DNA of 64,000 nt, from assembly GCF_023502325.1 (NCBI RefSeq), contig NZ_JAMFLZ010000002.1, positions 558,001 to 622,000 on the forward strand. The letters run 5' to 3'. Made by a program: the position numbers and the translations under genes. Origin of the DNA: Wocania_A spongiicola. GTDB lineage: Bacteria > Bacteroidota > Bacteroidia > Flavobacteriales > Flavobacteriaceae. The notes beneath the pieces were generated by a model. The model ran no database searches. It was not told the DNA's origin and saw only the letters and a list, made by a program, of their open reading frames with translations. This document shows, in pieces, positions 9,308 to 17,888 of this stretch. Position 1 is the first letter of the stretch. Every line of letters begins with the position of its first letter.

Positions 9308-9341
9308 ATCGGTTTTTTTGTTAAAAATCGATAAAACCGAT
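9308..9341. other. Inverted repeat between two minus-strand genes
   Basis: ATCGGTTTT (9308-9316) pairs with AAAACCGAT (9333-9341) around a 16-nt A+T-rich loop. It lies after the di-heme peroxidase stop and before the esterase start. There is no T-run in either direction, so it may be a weak terminator, an mRNA 3' stabiliser or an operator. Confidence 0.35.
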
Positions 9342-9390
9342 ATTTTAATTAAAGAATCATAAAAGCATATATTCGTATGAGAGTTTTTAA

Positions 9391-11190
9391 CTAATAGTTA
9401 TCTGTAAGTGTCTTCATAAATGCAATGATTGATTCAATTTCACTTTCGGACAAATTTAAATTATCAAAAGGCAAAGTTTGATGTGGTAAGTCAAAACCTA
9501 AACCTGCACCGCCCCCTTCGTTATAAAAATCCATAACTTCTTCCAAAGTATTGTAAACGCCATTATGCATGTATGGGTTAGTTATGGCTATATTACGTAC
9601 TGTAGGTGTTTTAAATGAACCTTTCCTTTCTTCTACATTAAACAAATGATATCTACCATAATCATCGTCTAAGTTTTTATTTTCCTTAGTTTTTGGTACT
9701 CCAATAATCTCTAATTCGGTATCATTAAAATTAGGAGGAATAGTTCCATTAAATAATGGAGGGAAATGACATGTAGCGCAAGCAGCTTTGCCCATAAATA
9801 GGTTGAAACCTCGTTTTTCTTTTTTTGTTAAAGTATTTTCTTTACCATTAATATTGTTATCAAATTTTGAGTTAAAAGGGTTTAAGGTCCTAACATAAGA
9901 AGCTATTGCATGCCTTAAATTAAAGTCATCTCTTTCATTGTTATATAGTGAATCTAATAAAAAAGAATACTTTGTGTTTTTTCTTACTCTTTTAATGATT
10001 GAATCCATAGACATATTAAATTCATCATGATTATTAACTACACCAACTATTTGACCTTCAAGGCTCCCAGATCTAGCATCCATAAAATAAAGCTGCTGGT
10101 AAGCCGCATAACTTAAAGTAGGGGTATTCCTTTTCTGCCTATTGTCAAAAGTAGTTTTGCCATCAGTAAACCCTTTTTCTTTTATGTGGCATGTAGCGCA
10201 AGACATGTTACGTTCTTTGGAAAGGTTTACGTCTTTAAATAGCTTTTTTCCTAAGATGATTTTTTGTTCAAGTTTGGTTGTATCGCTTTTATAATCTGAG
10301 AAGTGAAGCTTGTTAAACATGTTTTCACTAAATAGAGAATTAAAATCATTAGATAAAGCTATTTCAAAAGGAAATTCTACCTGCCAGTTTTTAACTGTTT
10401 CATTCCATAACTCTAATTGTTTGTGTGCATGTGTTTTAATGTATTCATACCTATCAAAAGTGTCAAAATCTGTTTTTAGCGATATGATAGAGCTGTCCAA
10501 TTCGTCTTGCCATTTATTATAAAGAGATTTATTGCTAAACTTAGATTCATAAATAGCTAAAATATCTTTTAAAGTATTTAATGCATAACCAGATTCTGTT
10601 AAAGATTGTCCTAACACAGGAGAATCAAAATTGGATAACCCAGTAGTTGTAATTCTAATTAAAGCATCTCTTATTAGCCATAGTAAATGATATTCTTTTA
10701 GTATTGTTTTGCTATTATTTTTTATAAGCTTAAGTCTAGCACTTGTTATATTGATTGCTCTTTTCAATGCCATTGTATCCATTGATTCTGAAAACAAATT
10801 TTCTTCGATAACTTGGTAGCCAATAGGTTGATTTATTTTAATATCCGTAGGATCTTCTTCATGAACCTTAATTATGTTAGGAGCATTTAAAGATTTAAAG
10901 TTTTCTTTTTCTAAAAAAGAAAGAATAGGCTCACTCCTTTTAAAATACTCTCTTGAATTTATATAGTATGATTTATTAAGGTCGTGATTGTTTTTTAAAC
11001 TGATACTGTCTAAAAAAATATAAGCTTTAGTTAGATTATGTTTATATAACTTTTCTAATTGATTTAGGCTTTCTTGGTAATCGATTTTTTTATATTCTTT
11101 ATCTAAGCAAGAAGTGTAGAAAAGCAAAAAACATACACTTAATATGCATGTTTTTGCTTTGAATGTAATAAAATTCAAATATGTTTTCAT
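9391..11190 (-). CDS. Di-heme cytochrome c peroxidase family (MauG/CcpA-like) lipoprotein
   Basis: 599 residues. The N-terminus has a hydrophobic segment ending FYTSC, a probable lipobox with Cys about 28. Two CATCH heme-binding motifs lie near residues 330 and 469, with an intervening region typical of bacterial di-heme peroxidases (about 300-597, including PTLSYAAY and FNGTIPPNF). About 270 N-terminal residues precede the peroxidase domain; they are helical and match nothing I recognise. The family reduces H2O2 or oxidises protein side chains in the periplasm. It starts 4 bp after the stop of the PhoX-like gene, so the two form an operon. Such pairs often occur near phosphate or metal acquisition genes, but none is seen here. 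Confidence 0.85.
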   Translation of the reverse strand: MKTYLNFITFKAKTCILSVCFLLFYTSCLDKEYKKIDYQESLNQLEKLYKHNLTKAYIFLDSISLKNNHDLNKSYYINSREYFKRSEPILSFLEKENFKSLNAPNIIKVHEEDPTDIKINQPIGYQVIEENLFSESMDTMALKRAINITSARLKLIKNNSKTILKEYHLLWLIRDALIRITTTGLSNFDSPVLGQSLTESGYALNTLKDILAIYESKFSNKSLYNKWQDELDSSIISLKTDFDTFDRYEYIKTHAHKQLELWNETVKNWQVEFPFEIALSNDFNSLFSENMFNKLHFSDYKSDTTKLEQKIILGKKLFKDVNLSKERNMSCATCHIKEKGFTDGKTTFDNRQKRNTPTLSYAAYQQLYFMDARSGSLEGQIVGVVNNHDEFNMSMDSIIKRVRKNTKYSFLLDSLYNNERDDFNLRHAIASYVRTLNPFNSKFDNNINGKENTLTKKEKRGFNLFMGKAACATCHFPPLFNGTIPPNFNDTELEIIGVPKTKENKNLDDDYGRYHLFNVEERKGSFKTPTVRNIAITNPYMHNGVYNTLEEVMDFYNEGGGAGLGFDLPHQTLPFDNLNLSESEIESIIAFMKTLTDNY

Positions 11191-11194
11191 GGAA

Positions 11195-12724
11195 TTACCT
11201 GTCTAAACCTTTGATTACATATAAAGTAGAACCCTCTTTTCTGTTGGCTAAATCAGGATTAGCATTTGGGTCTGTGAACGAAGTCCCGTCTGCAGGCTCC
11301 CATCCATGGTTTTGTGTAATTAATAAGAACGTATTTGTTCCATTATTTACAACATCTGTAACATCAATCATACCAGTAATTTCCCAGTTTCTAGTGATTG
11401 AACCATATCCTAAGGAAGCTGCTCTATCTTGGTCACACTCTAAAACGGTTTTAATTTCGCCGTTTGTTAAATTGTACTGGTATAGTTTTGCGTAGCCATT
11501 AGTTGCTGTGTCTAAATAACCGTTTGGATCTTCTTGGATATAGGCGTAGTTTTCTGTGACTAAAATATTATCTGGAGAATGAAATCCTTCTGCTTTACCA
11601 CCAACTTTATCACCATCTAAAACACATGTAATTTTACAAGCTCCAGTTGGATCAGTATCGTTTAATGTTACTTTGTAAATTCTTCCTAAAATAGATCCTT
11701 TCCCAACTAAACCTGATTTGTTACGTCCAGTTACAGCAAAATAAATTTCTCTTTGATTTGCAGCTGAACCTCTTCTCCAATCTATATCTTCTAGTCTTGA
11801 GAACCCCATAACGCCTTTAGTTTTGCATTCTGTATCTAAAGCAGATATTTCTCTTTCAGTTAATTCAACAAATTCAGCATCATATTCAATACCCTCAGTC
11901 ATATCTACTTCATAAGTTATACTACTAGAAGTTACTTTAAGGCCATATAGTTTTCCATTATTTAAATCTCCTCTATCACCAACATACATGCCTAATTGAC
12001 CAGAAGGTACAGAATTATCAGAGTGATCATCACCAATAAAAGCAACAGTTTTATTTGGGTAAGCATCTTTGCCTATTGCTACAGCATTTTCAGTTGACCA
12101 TTGGCCAAAAGCTGATAACATTTGACCTGTACCAGCGTCAGTGGTTTCTTTAAAAGGGTCTGTAAGGAAAACTCCCTTAGAAGCGCCTCCCCATTCTCCA
12201 CCAGAAAGGTATAATGGACCAAACCCATGCTCTTCTGGAGATATTAAGGAACCAGAGCATTGTGCTGTTTCTGCAGTAGCTTGAGCATTTAAAATATACT
12301 CACCAGAAACTGGTCTTAAGTTTTTGTTTAAAATAATACGAGCAATTGAATAATCTGCTTCAATATTATTGATTAAAGTGAAAGTATCGTCTCCATTATT
12401 AATTAACCCAGCACCATCAGCCATTGATCCATAAACAAAATCTGGAGTGTTTGGTATAACATCTTCAGATGATAATATTGGAAAGATTTTTAAGTTAACA
12501 AAAGCACTTGTCACTTTTAATAAGCTTGGAGTTTTAGAGTTTGTTAAATAAATAGATGCGTCTGAGCCATCATTTCCATCATTCCCATCTTGTCCGTCAG
12601 CACCATCAATACCGTCAACGCCATTTAGTCCGTCTTTTCCTGATTCAATATCACAGCTTATTAATGTAGAATTGACCATTACTGTAACAAAAAGAAATAA
12701 AAATAGTTTGAATAAATTTTTCAT
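11195..12724 (-). CDS. PhoX-like (DUF839) beta-propeller lipoprotein with collagen-like linker
   Basis: 509 residues with a lipobox LISC (Cys24). Residues 29-52 are an eight-unit Gly-x-y run (GKDGLNGVDGIDGADGQDG), a flexible surface linker. The rest resembles the alkaline-phosphatase PhoX/DUF839 family: EEHGFGPLYLSGGEWGG, GDDHSDNSVPSGQLGMYVGD, SRLEDIDWRRG and FHSPDNILVTENYAYIQEDP, the last two corresponding to family calcium/iron-binding loops. Phosphatase activity is therefore possible but unproven. It is first in an operon with the di-heme peroxidase. Three TTTGATT copies at 12727-12761, 16 and 12 nt apart, sit just upstream of the ATG and may be an operator or chance. Confidence 0.75.
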   Translation of the reverse strand: MKNLFKLFLFLFVTVMVNSTLISCDIESGKDGLNGVDGIDGADGQDGNDGNDGSDASIYLTNSKTPSLLKVTSAFVNLKIFPILSSEDVIPNTPDFVYGSMADGAGLINNGDDTFTLINNIEADYSIARIILNKNLRPVSGEYILNAQATAETAQCSGSLISPEEHGFGPLYLSGGEWGGASKGVFLTDPFKETTDAGTGQMLSAFGQWSTENAVAIGKDAYPNKTVAFIGDDHSDNSVPSGQLGMYVGDRGDLNNGKLYGLKVTSSSITYEVDMTEGIEYDAEFVELTEREISALDTECKTKGVMGFSRLEDIDWRRGSAANQREIYFAVTGRNKSGLVGKGSILGRIYKVTLNDTDPTGACKITCVLDGDKVGGKAEGFHSPDNILVTENYAYIQEDPNGYLDTATNGYAKLYQYNLTNGEIKTVLECDQDRAASLGYGSITRNWEITGMIDVTDVVNNGTNTFLLITQNHGWEPADGTSFTDPNANPDLANRKEGSTLYVIKGLDR

Positions 12725-13053
12725 AATTTGATTTGAATATATTTTGATTATTAATTTGATTCCAAAATTATAACCAGACTATTTAAAACTTGTTAAGCTA
12801 TTAATGTTGTTGTATTAATTTAGGGTTATTGAAAAGTTAACAAGATTAAAAGAGTATTAAGAATGTAAATAGTATTCTTGGATTAATGTTATGTAAGAAT
12901 TAACAAAGCTTTTATAAAATACTTTAAATATTGATTTTTTAGGTGTTAAAGCTATGTTTAGCTTTAGGTATTAGTAGATAGCAAACTCTTAACTTATTTT
13001 TTAGATTTTTAAAAATGGAATAGCTGTATATTTACATAATTTTTCAATTAAAT
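12725..13053. other. Divergent intergenic region, 329 bp
   Basis: A+T-rich, no credible ORF. It holds the TTTGATT triplet next to the PhoX-like gene and a weak -7-like box next to bshC. No hairpin of note. Confidence 0.5.
13027..13034 (+). promoter_or_regulatory. Possible -7 box for bshC
   Basis: TATATTTA differs from TAnnTTTG only in the last base and ends 19 nt before the bshC ATG, the same spacing as for rimO and pyrG. Confidence 0.4.
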
Positions 13054-14652
13054 ATGCAACAAAATCATATTCCGTTTCGTAATACTGGTTATTTTTCATC
13101 ACTTATTTGTGATTATTTAGACGAAAAAAACGAGCTTAATTCATTTTATAATCGTTTTCCTAATCTTCAAAATTTCAAATCTCAAATAGAAGAGAGAAAT
13201 CATTCTAAACTTACTTCTGAAACTCATCGCTTAGTTTTAGCTTCTGTTTTAAGTGAGCAATACAAAAATATTGAAGCATCAGAACTTACACTTCAAAACA
13301 TTGAGTTACTAAAAAAGAATAATACGTTTACAATAACTACAGGGCACCAGTTAAATTTATTTACAGGGCCATTGTATTTTTTATATAAAATAGTATCCAC
13401 AATTAATCTTTCAAAAAAATTAAAAGAAACCTATCCAAAATATAATTTTGTGCCTATTTATTGGATGGCTACTGAGGATCATGATTTTCAAGAAATAAAT
13501 TTTTTCAATTTTAAAGGGAAGAAACTACAATGGAATAAGGATTCTAGTGGCGCAGTTGGAGAATTAACAACAGAAGGTTTAGATGATGTTTTTGATTTGT
13601 TTTCAAAAGAATTAGGTAATAGTAAAAATTCAAATTATTTAAAGCGCTTATTTGAAAAAGCCTATATAAAACATAGCAATTTAACTGATGCAACACGTTT
13701 TTTGGCAAATGAGTTGTTTGCAGATTATGGTTTAGTAATTATTGATGCTAATGTTACTGATTTAAAAAAACAATTTGTTCCATTTATTGTAGACGAGTTA
13801 TTAAACCAAACATCATTTAAAACAGTTTCTGAAACAAATAAAGCACTTTCAAAATCATATAATATTCAGGTTAATCCTAGAGAAATAAATCTTTTTTATT
13901 TAAAAGAAAATTTGCGAGAGCGCATTATTTTTGAAGAAGGCGTTTATAAAGTTAATAATACAGATTTAACTTTTACTAAAGATGAAATTTTGAATGAAGT
14001 CAAAAAACATGCTGAACGATTTTCACCAAATGTAATTATGCGTCCTGTGTATCAAGAAGTTATTTTGCCAAACTTGTGTTACATTGGTGGTGGTGGTGAG
14101 TTAGCCTATTGGTTTCAGTTAAAACATTTTTTTGATGAAGTAAATGTACCGTTTCCAATGTTATTGTTACGTAATTCGGTTTTGATTCAAACCGAAAATC
14201 AGCATAAAAAACTTGAAAGATTAAATATTCAAAAAGAAGATGTTTTTTTAAAAAGCGATGCTTTTATTAATAAAAAAGTAAGACAAATTTCTGATATTGA
14301 AATCGATTTTTCTTCGCAAAGAGAGCATCTTAAAAAACAATTTGAAGATTTGCATAAATTAGCAAAGCTTACTGATGAATCATTTTTAGGAGCAGTAAAA
14401 GCCCAAGAAGTTAAACAACTAAAGGGGTTAGATAATCTTGAAAAACGCCTGTTGAAATCTCAAAAAGTAAAATTAGCAGACCAAGTTTCTAGGATGACAG
14501 ATATTCAAAGAGTTTTATTTCCAAACCAGAGTTTACAGGAACGACAAGCTAATTTTTCTGAATTTTATTTGGAGTATGGAGAGCAACTAATACCAAAATT
14601 AGTTGAAAGTCTAGAGCCTTTAAGAGGTGAGTTTTTAATATTAAACTCGTAA
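13054..14652 (+). CDS. bshC: Bacillithiol biosynthesis cysteine-adding enzyme BshC
   Basis: 532 residues, normal for BshC. It catalyses, or is required for, the last step of bacillithiol synthesis, joining cysteine to glucosaminyl-malate. Diagnostic segments are TTGHQLNLFTGPLYFLYKI (about 95-113) and PIYWMATEDHDFQEINFF (about 132-149), plus a C-terminal coiled coil (about 395-490) rich in Lys/Glu/Leu. It implies that the organism uses bacillithiol as its low-molecular-weight thiol. It is followed after 6 bp by a PLP-dependent decarboxylase gene, so both are probably on one transcript. Confidence 0.93.
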   Translation: MQQNHIPFRNTGYFSSLICDYLDEKNELNSFYNRFPNLQNFKSQIEERNHSKLTSETHRLVLASVLSEQYKNIEASELTLQNIELLKKNNTFTITTGHQLNLFTGPLYFLYKIVSTINLSKKLKETYPKYNFVPIYWMATEDHDFQEINFFNFKGKKLQWNKDSSGAVGELTTEGLDDVFDLFSKELGNSKNSNYLKRLFEKAYIKHSNLTDATRFLANELFADYGLVIIDANVTDLKKQFVPFIVDELLNQTSFKTVSETNKALSKSYNIQVNPREINLFYLKENLRERIIFEEGVYKVNNTDLTFTKDEILNEVKKHAERFSPNVIMRPVYQEVILPNLCYIGGGGELAYWFQLKHFFDEVNVPFPMLLLRNSVLIQTENQHKKLERLNIQKEDVFLKSDAFINKKVRQISDIEIDFSSQREHLKKQFEDLHKLAKLTDESFLGAVKAQEVKQLKGLDNLEKRLLKSQKVKLADQVSRMTDIQRVLFPNQSLQERQANFSEFYLEYGEQLIPKLVESLEPLRGEFLILNS

Positions 14653-14658
14653 CACAAA

Positions 14659-16029
14659 ATGCATAAAATAGATATAGAACTAGTAGAAATGACAATGGAT
14701 GTCATGAAGTATACTATTGATAGGATTTCTTCTACGAATCCAAAAATTGGAAAGCCCAAAAAAGCTGAAGAATTAAAAGCATTGGTAGGAGAAACTATTA
14801 CCAAAGAAGGTATAGGCGGAGAAGTTGCTTTTAAAAAGTGGAGGAAGCATTTAATGAAAACTAATGTTCCTATAGATCATCCAAGGCATTTAGCGTTTGT
14901 GCCAGCGGCCCCAACAAGAGCAGCAATTATGTTCGATTTAGTAACATCGGCCTCTAGTATTCATGGAGCTTATTGGATGGAAGGAGCTGGCGGTATTTTT
15001 TGCGAAAACGAAGCTATGAAATGGATAGTGTCTTTAACAGGGTTACCAAAAGGCGCTTTTGGTGTTTTTACTAGCGGAGGTACAGCAGCCAATCTATCTG
15101 CCATAGTAACAGCCCGCGAGCATTGGCGAGAGAATGATGATTTTAAAGGAGAAAAAGGGTTAATTATCACATCAATAGGTGCGCATTCTTCAATAAAAGC
15201 AATGGCTAAAGTTGCAGATGTTGATATTCTTTTAGTAGATACAGAAGATGTGATGCATGGCTCAGAATTACAAAAAGCTATCAATAGTTTAACCGAGCAT
15301 CAGCGTAAACGTTTATTTGCTGTTGTTGGCACAGGAGGCACTACCAATGCAGGTATTATTGATGATTTAGAAGGAATAGCTTCAATCTGTGAAAAAGAAA
15401 ATCTATGGTTTCATGTTGACGCTGCTTATGGTGGAGGCGCTTTGGCTGCAGATTCTGTTAGGCAATTATTTAATGGTATTGAGAGAGCAGACAGTATTAC
15501 TGTCGATCCACACAAATGGATGTTTTCACCCTACGATTGTGGCGCTGTAATATATAAAAATCCAGAGTTAGCTAAAAATGCTCATTCACAACAAGGCTCG
15601 TATTTAGATATTTTTAAAGATGATGGCGCACATGGTTTTAATCCAACCGATTATCAAATTCAGCTAACACGCCGTGTTAGAGGGTTACCTTTATGGTTTT
15701 CATTAGCAACACATGGTACTGATAGATATAAAGAAGCGGTTGAGCGCGGTATAGAGTTAGCTCAAATTGCAGGTAGAATGATAAAAGAAAACCCTAATGT
15801 TGAATTAGTAAGGGAGCCTAGTTTGTCGTGTGTATTATATAGAAGATTAGGGTGGAAGCCCGAAGATTATACCCATTGGACCTATGAAAATCATAAAAAA
15901 GGATTTGCTTTAGTAACGCCAACCAAATGGAAAAAAGGAGATACTTTTGAAACAGTTTCACGTTTCTGTTTTATTAACCCAGATACTACGGAAAAGGACA
16001 TCAAATTAATTTTGGACTCTATGGTGTAA
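14659..16029 (+). CDS. Group II PLP-dependent amino-acid decarboxylase
   Basis: 456 residues. The Schiff-base lysine is Lys286 in VDPHKWMFSPYD. HVDAAYGGGALAAD carries the pyridine-nitrogen aspartate, and TSGGTAANLSA binds the cofactor phosphate. Fold and motifs are those of the glutamate/aromatic amino-acid/2,4-diaminobutyrate decarboxylase family. The substrate cannot be fixed from sequence; aspartate (giving beta-alanine) or aromatic amino acids are candidates. It lies 6 bp behind bshC and is likely translated from the same mRNA; whether it acts in thiol metabolism is unknown. No signal peptide: cytosolic. Confidence 0.88.
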   Translation: MHKIDIELVEMTMDVMKYTIDRISSTNPKIGKPKKAEELKALVGETITKEGIGGEVAFKKWRKHLMKTNVPIDHPRHLAFVPAAPTRAAIMFDLVTSASSIHGAYWMEGAGGIFCENEAMKWIVSLTGLPKGAFGVFTSGGTAANLSAIVTAREHWRENDDFKGEKGLIITSIGAHSSIKAMAKVADVDILLVDTEDVMHGSELQKAINSLTEHQRKRLFAVVGTGGTTNAGIIDDLEGIASICEKENLWFHVDAAYGGGALAADSVRQLFNGIERADSITVDPHKWMFSPYDCGAVIYKNPELAKNAHSQQGSYLDIFKDDGAHGFNPTDYQIQLTRRVRGLPLWFSLATHGTDRYKEAVERGIELAQIAGRMIKENPNVELVREPSLSCVLYRRLGWKPEDYTHWTYENHKKGFALVTPTKWKKGDTFETVSRFCFINPDTTEKDIKLILDSMV

Positions 16030-16080
16030 AAAAGTTTAAAAAATTGTTAATCCTATATTCGTCAATATAAAATCAATTCT

Positions 16081-16088
16081 TACTTTTG
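16081..16088 (+). promoter_or_regulatory. -7 box of guaA, nearly abutting the start codon
   Basis: TACTTTTG is a perfect TAnnTTTG and ends 3 nt before the ATG at 16092. If used, transcription would begin at or within a few bases of the start codon, giving a leaderless or near-leaderless mRNA. Confidence 0.6.
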
Positions 16089-16091
16089 CGC

Positions 16092-17627
16092 ATGCAACAC
16101 GACAAGGTATTAATTTTAGACTTCGGATCGCAATACACACAACTTATTGCGCGTAGAGTTAGAGAACTTAACATATATTCCGAAATACACCCATTTAACA
16201 AAATTCCATCAACTTTAGAAGATTACAAAGCAGTAATTCTTTCTGGTAGTCCATTTTCTGTAAGAGGAGATGCCGCTTTACATCCAGATTTATCTGAGAT
16301 AAGAACTAAAAAACCACTATTAGGAGTTTGTTATGGAGCGCAATATTTAGCCCATTTTTCTGGAGGAGAAGTAGCACCATCAAATACTAGAGAGTATGGT
16401 CGAGCAAATCTGTCTTTTATAAAAGCTGATGAAGGGTTTTTTGATAATGTATCTGTAGGAAGTCAAGTTTGGATGAGTCATAGCGATACTATTAAACAAT
16501 TACCAAATAATGCTGTTTTATTAGCCAGTACTAATGATGTTGAAAATGCTGCTTACAAAATTGATGGCGAACAGACTTTTGCTATTCAATTTCACCCAGA
16601 GGTTTACCATTCAACTGACGGAAAACAAATTTTGGAAAATTTTTTAGTAAATATTGCTGGTTTAACACAAGACTGGACACCAGATTCTTTTGTTGAAGAA
16701 ACGGTTGAGGCAATTCAAGAAAAAGTAGGGAACGATAAGGTAGTACTTGGTCTTTCAGGAGGTGTAGATTCAACTGTAGCTGCAGTATTGTTAAATAAGG
16801 CTATTGGTAAAAATCTATACTGTATTTTCGTTAATAATGGCTTACTTCGGAAAAATGAATTTGAAAGCGTTCTTAACCAATACGAAGGCATGAGGCTTAA
16901 TGTAAAAGGCGTTGATGCTTCTCAACGATTTTTAGATGCTTTGAAAGGTATTGAAGATCCTGAGAAAAAGCGTAAAGCCATCGGTAATGCTTTTATAGAA
17001 GTTTTTGATGATGAGGCTCATAAGCTTGAAGATGTTAAATGGTTAGCGCAAGGCACTATTTATCCAGATGTTATAGAAAGTGTTTCTGCTACAGGAGGGC
17101 CTTCAGCAACTATTAAATCTCATCATAATGTAGGTGGCTTGCCTGATTTTATGAAACTTAAAATTGTTGAGCCATTGCGTGCTATTTTTAAAGATGAAGT
17201 AAGACGTGTTGGTGCTACTTTAGGTATTGATCCAGAACTTTTGGGGCGCCATCCATTCCCTGGCCCTGGGTTAGGGATTAGAATTTTGGGCGACATCACT
17301 GCCGAAAAAGTACGTATTCTTCAAGAAGTTGATGCTATTTTTATAAACGGATTAAAAAAATGGGGTTTATATGATAAGGTATGGCAAGCTGGAGCTATGT
17401 TGTTACCCGTAAACAGTGTAGGTGTAATGGGAGACGAACGTACTTATGAAAAATGTGTGGCGCTTAGAGCAGTAGAAAGTACAGATGGTATGACTGCTGA
17501 CTGGGTTAATTTGCCTTATGAGTTTCTTCAAAAAACATCAAACGACATAATAAATAAAGTAAAAGGCGTTAATAGAGTAGTATACGATATTAGTTCAAAA
17601 CCACCTGCTACAATCGAGTGGGAATAA
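16092..17627 (+). CDS. guaA: GMP synthase (glutamine-hydrolysing)
   Basis: 511 residues from the ATG at 16092. A TTG two codons upstream opens the same frame but lies inside the promoter box, and homologues begin MQHDKVLILDFGSQ. The enzyme converts XMP to GMP with ATP and glutamine. The N-terminal class I amidotransferase has nucleophile Cys in GVCYGAQY and the His-x-Glu pair in HPEVYH. The PP-loop GLSGGVDST starts the ATP-pyrophosphatase domain, and the C-terminal dimerisation domain ends in the conserved KPPATIEWE. Monocistronic. Confidence 0.97.
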   Translation: MQHDKVLILDFGSQYTQLIARRVRELNIYSEIHPFNKIPSTLEDYKAVILSGSPFSVRGDAALHPDLSEIRTKKPLLGVCYGAQYLAHFSGGEVAPSNTREYGRANLSFIKADEGFFDNVSVGSQVWMSHSDTIKQLPNNAVLLASTNDVENAAYKIDGEQTFAIQFHPEVYHSTDGKQILENFLVNIAGLTQDWTPDSFVEETVEAIQEKVGNDKVVLGLSGGVDSTVAAVLLNKAIGKNLYCIFVNNGLLRKNEFESVLNQYEGMRLNVKGVDASQRFLDALKGIEDPEKKRKAIGNAFIEVFDDEAHKLEDVKWLAQGTIYPDVIESVSATGGPSATIKSHHNVGGLPDFMKLKIVEPLRAIFKDEVRRVGATLGIDPELLGRHPFPGPGLGIRILGDITAEKVRILQEVDAIFINGLKKWGLYDKVWQAGAMLLPVNSVGVMGDERTYEKCVALRAVESTDGMTADWVNLPYEFLQKTSNDIINKVKGVNRVVYDISSKPPATIEWE

Positions 17628-17790
17628 TTTTAGTGACTAGCTAATCATTAGTGTGTCATAATATTTGGGGATCTCAATATTTATAAACTATATTTATTGT
17701 ATAAAGTTATCTGATTTTTATTAAATACTCGTATATAATTAAGTAAGTTAAAAAAATAGTGTCAGGCTTTACATTTTATCTTTTATTTTT

Positions 17791-17807
17791 GGCATACTAT
17801 ATGCAAA
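17791..17807 (+). promoter_or_regulatory. Candidate sigma-54 (-24/-12) promoter
   Basis: TTGGCATACTATATGCA has GG at 17793-17794 and GC at 17805-17806, exactly 12 nt apart, and resembles the consensus TGGCAC-N5-TTGC with two mismatches. It would give a leader of about 70 nt before the LysM gene. The same stretch begins with a TAnnTTTG-like TATTTTTG (17786-17793), so ordinary promoter use is an alternative. Confidence 0.4.
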
Positions 17808-17888
17808 TAGTAAAAATAGAAGAATAAAATTTACCCAGATAGATGTCTAAGGATAATATCTTTAACGCAATTTTAAAAAATAGATTAC

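Noticed and set aside
9255..9308. 18-residue N-terminal extension of the esterase
   Set aside because: It would place the lipoprotein signal internally; the ATG at 9254 gives a proper lipobox protein.
12727..12761. Three TTTGATT copies before the PhoX-like gene as an operator
   Set aside because: In A+T-rich DNA three 7-mers with unequal spacing (16 and 12 nt) can be chance.
16086..16091. TTG start two codons upstream of guaA
   Set aside because: It falls inside the TAnnTTTG promoter box; family N-termini begin at the ATG at 16092.
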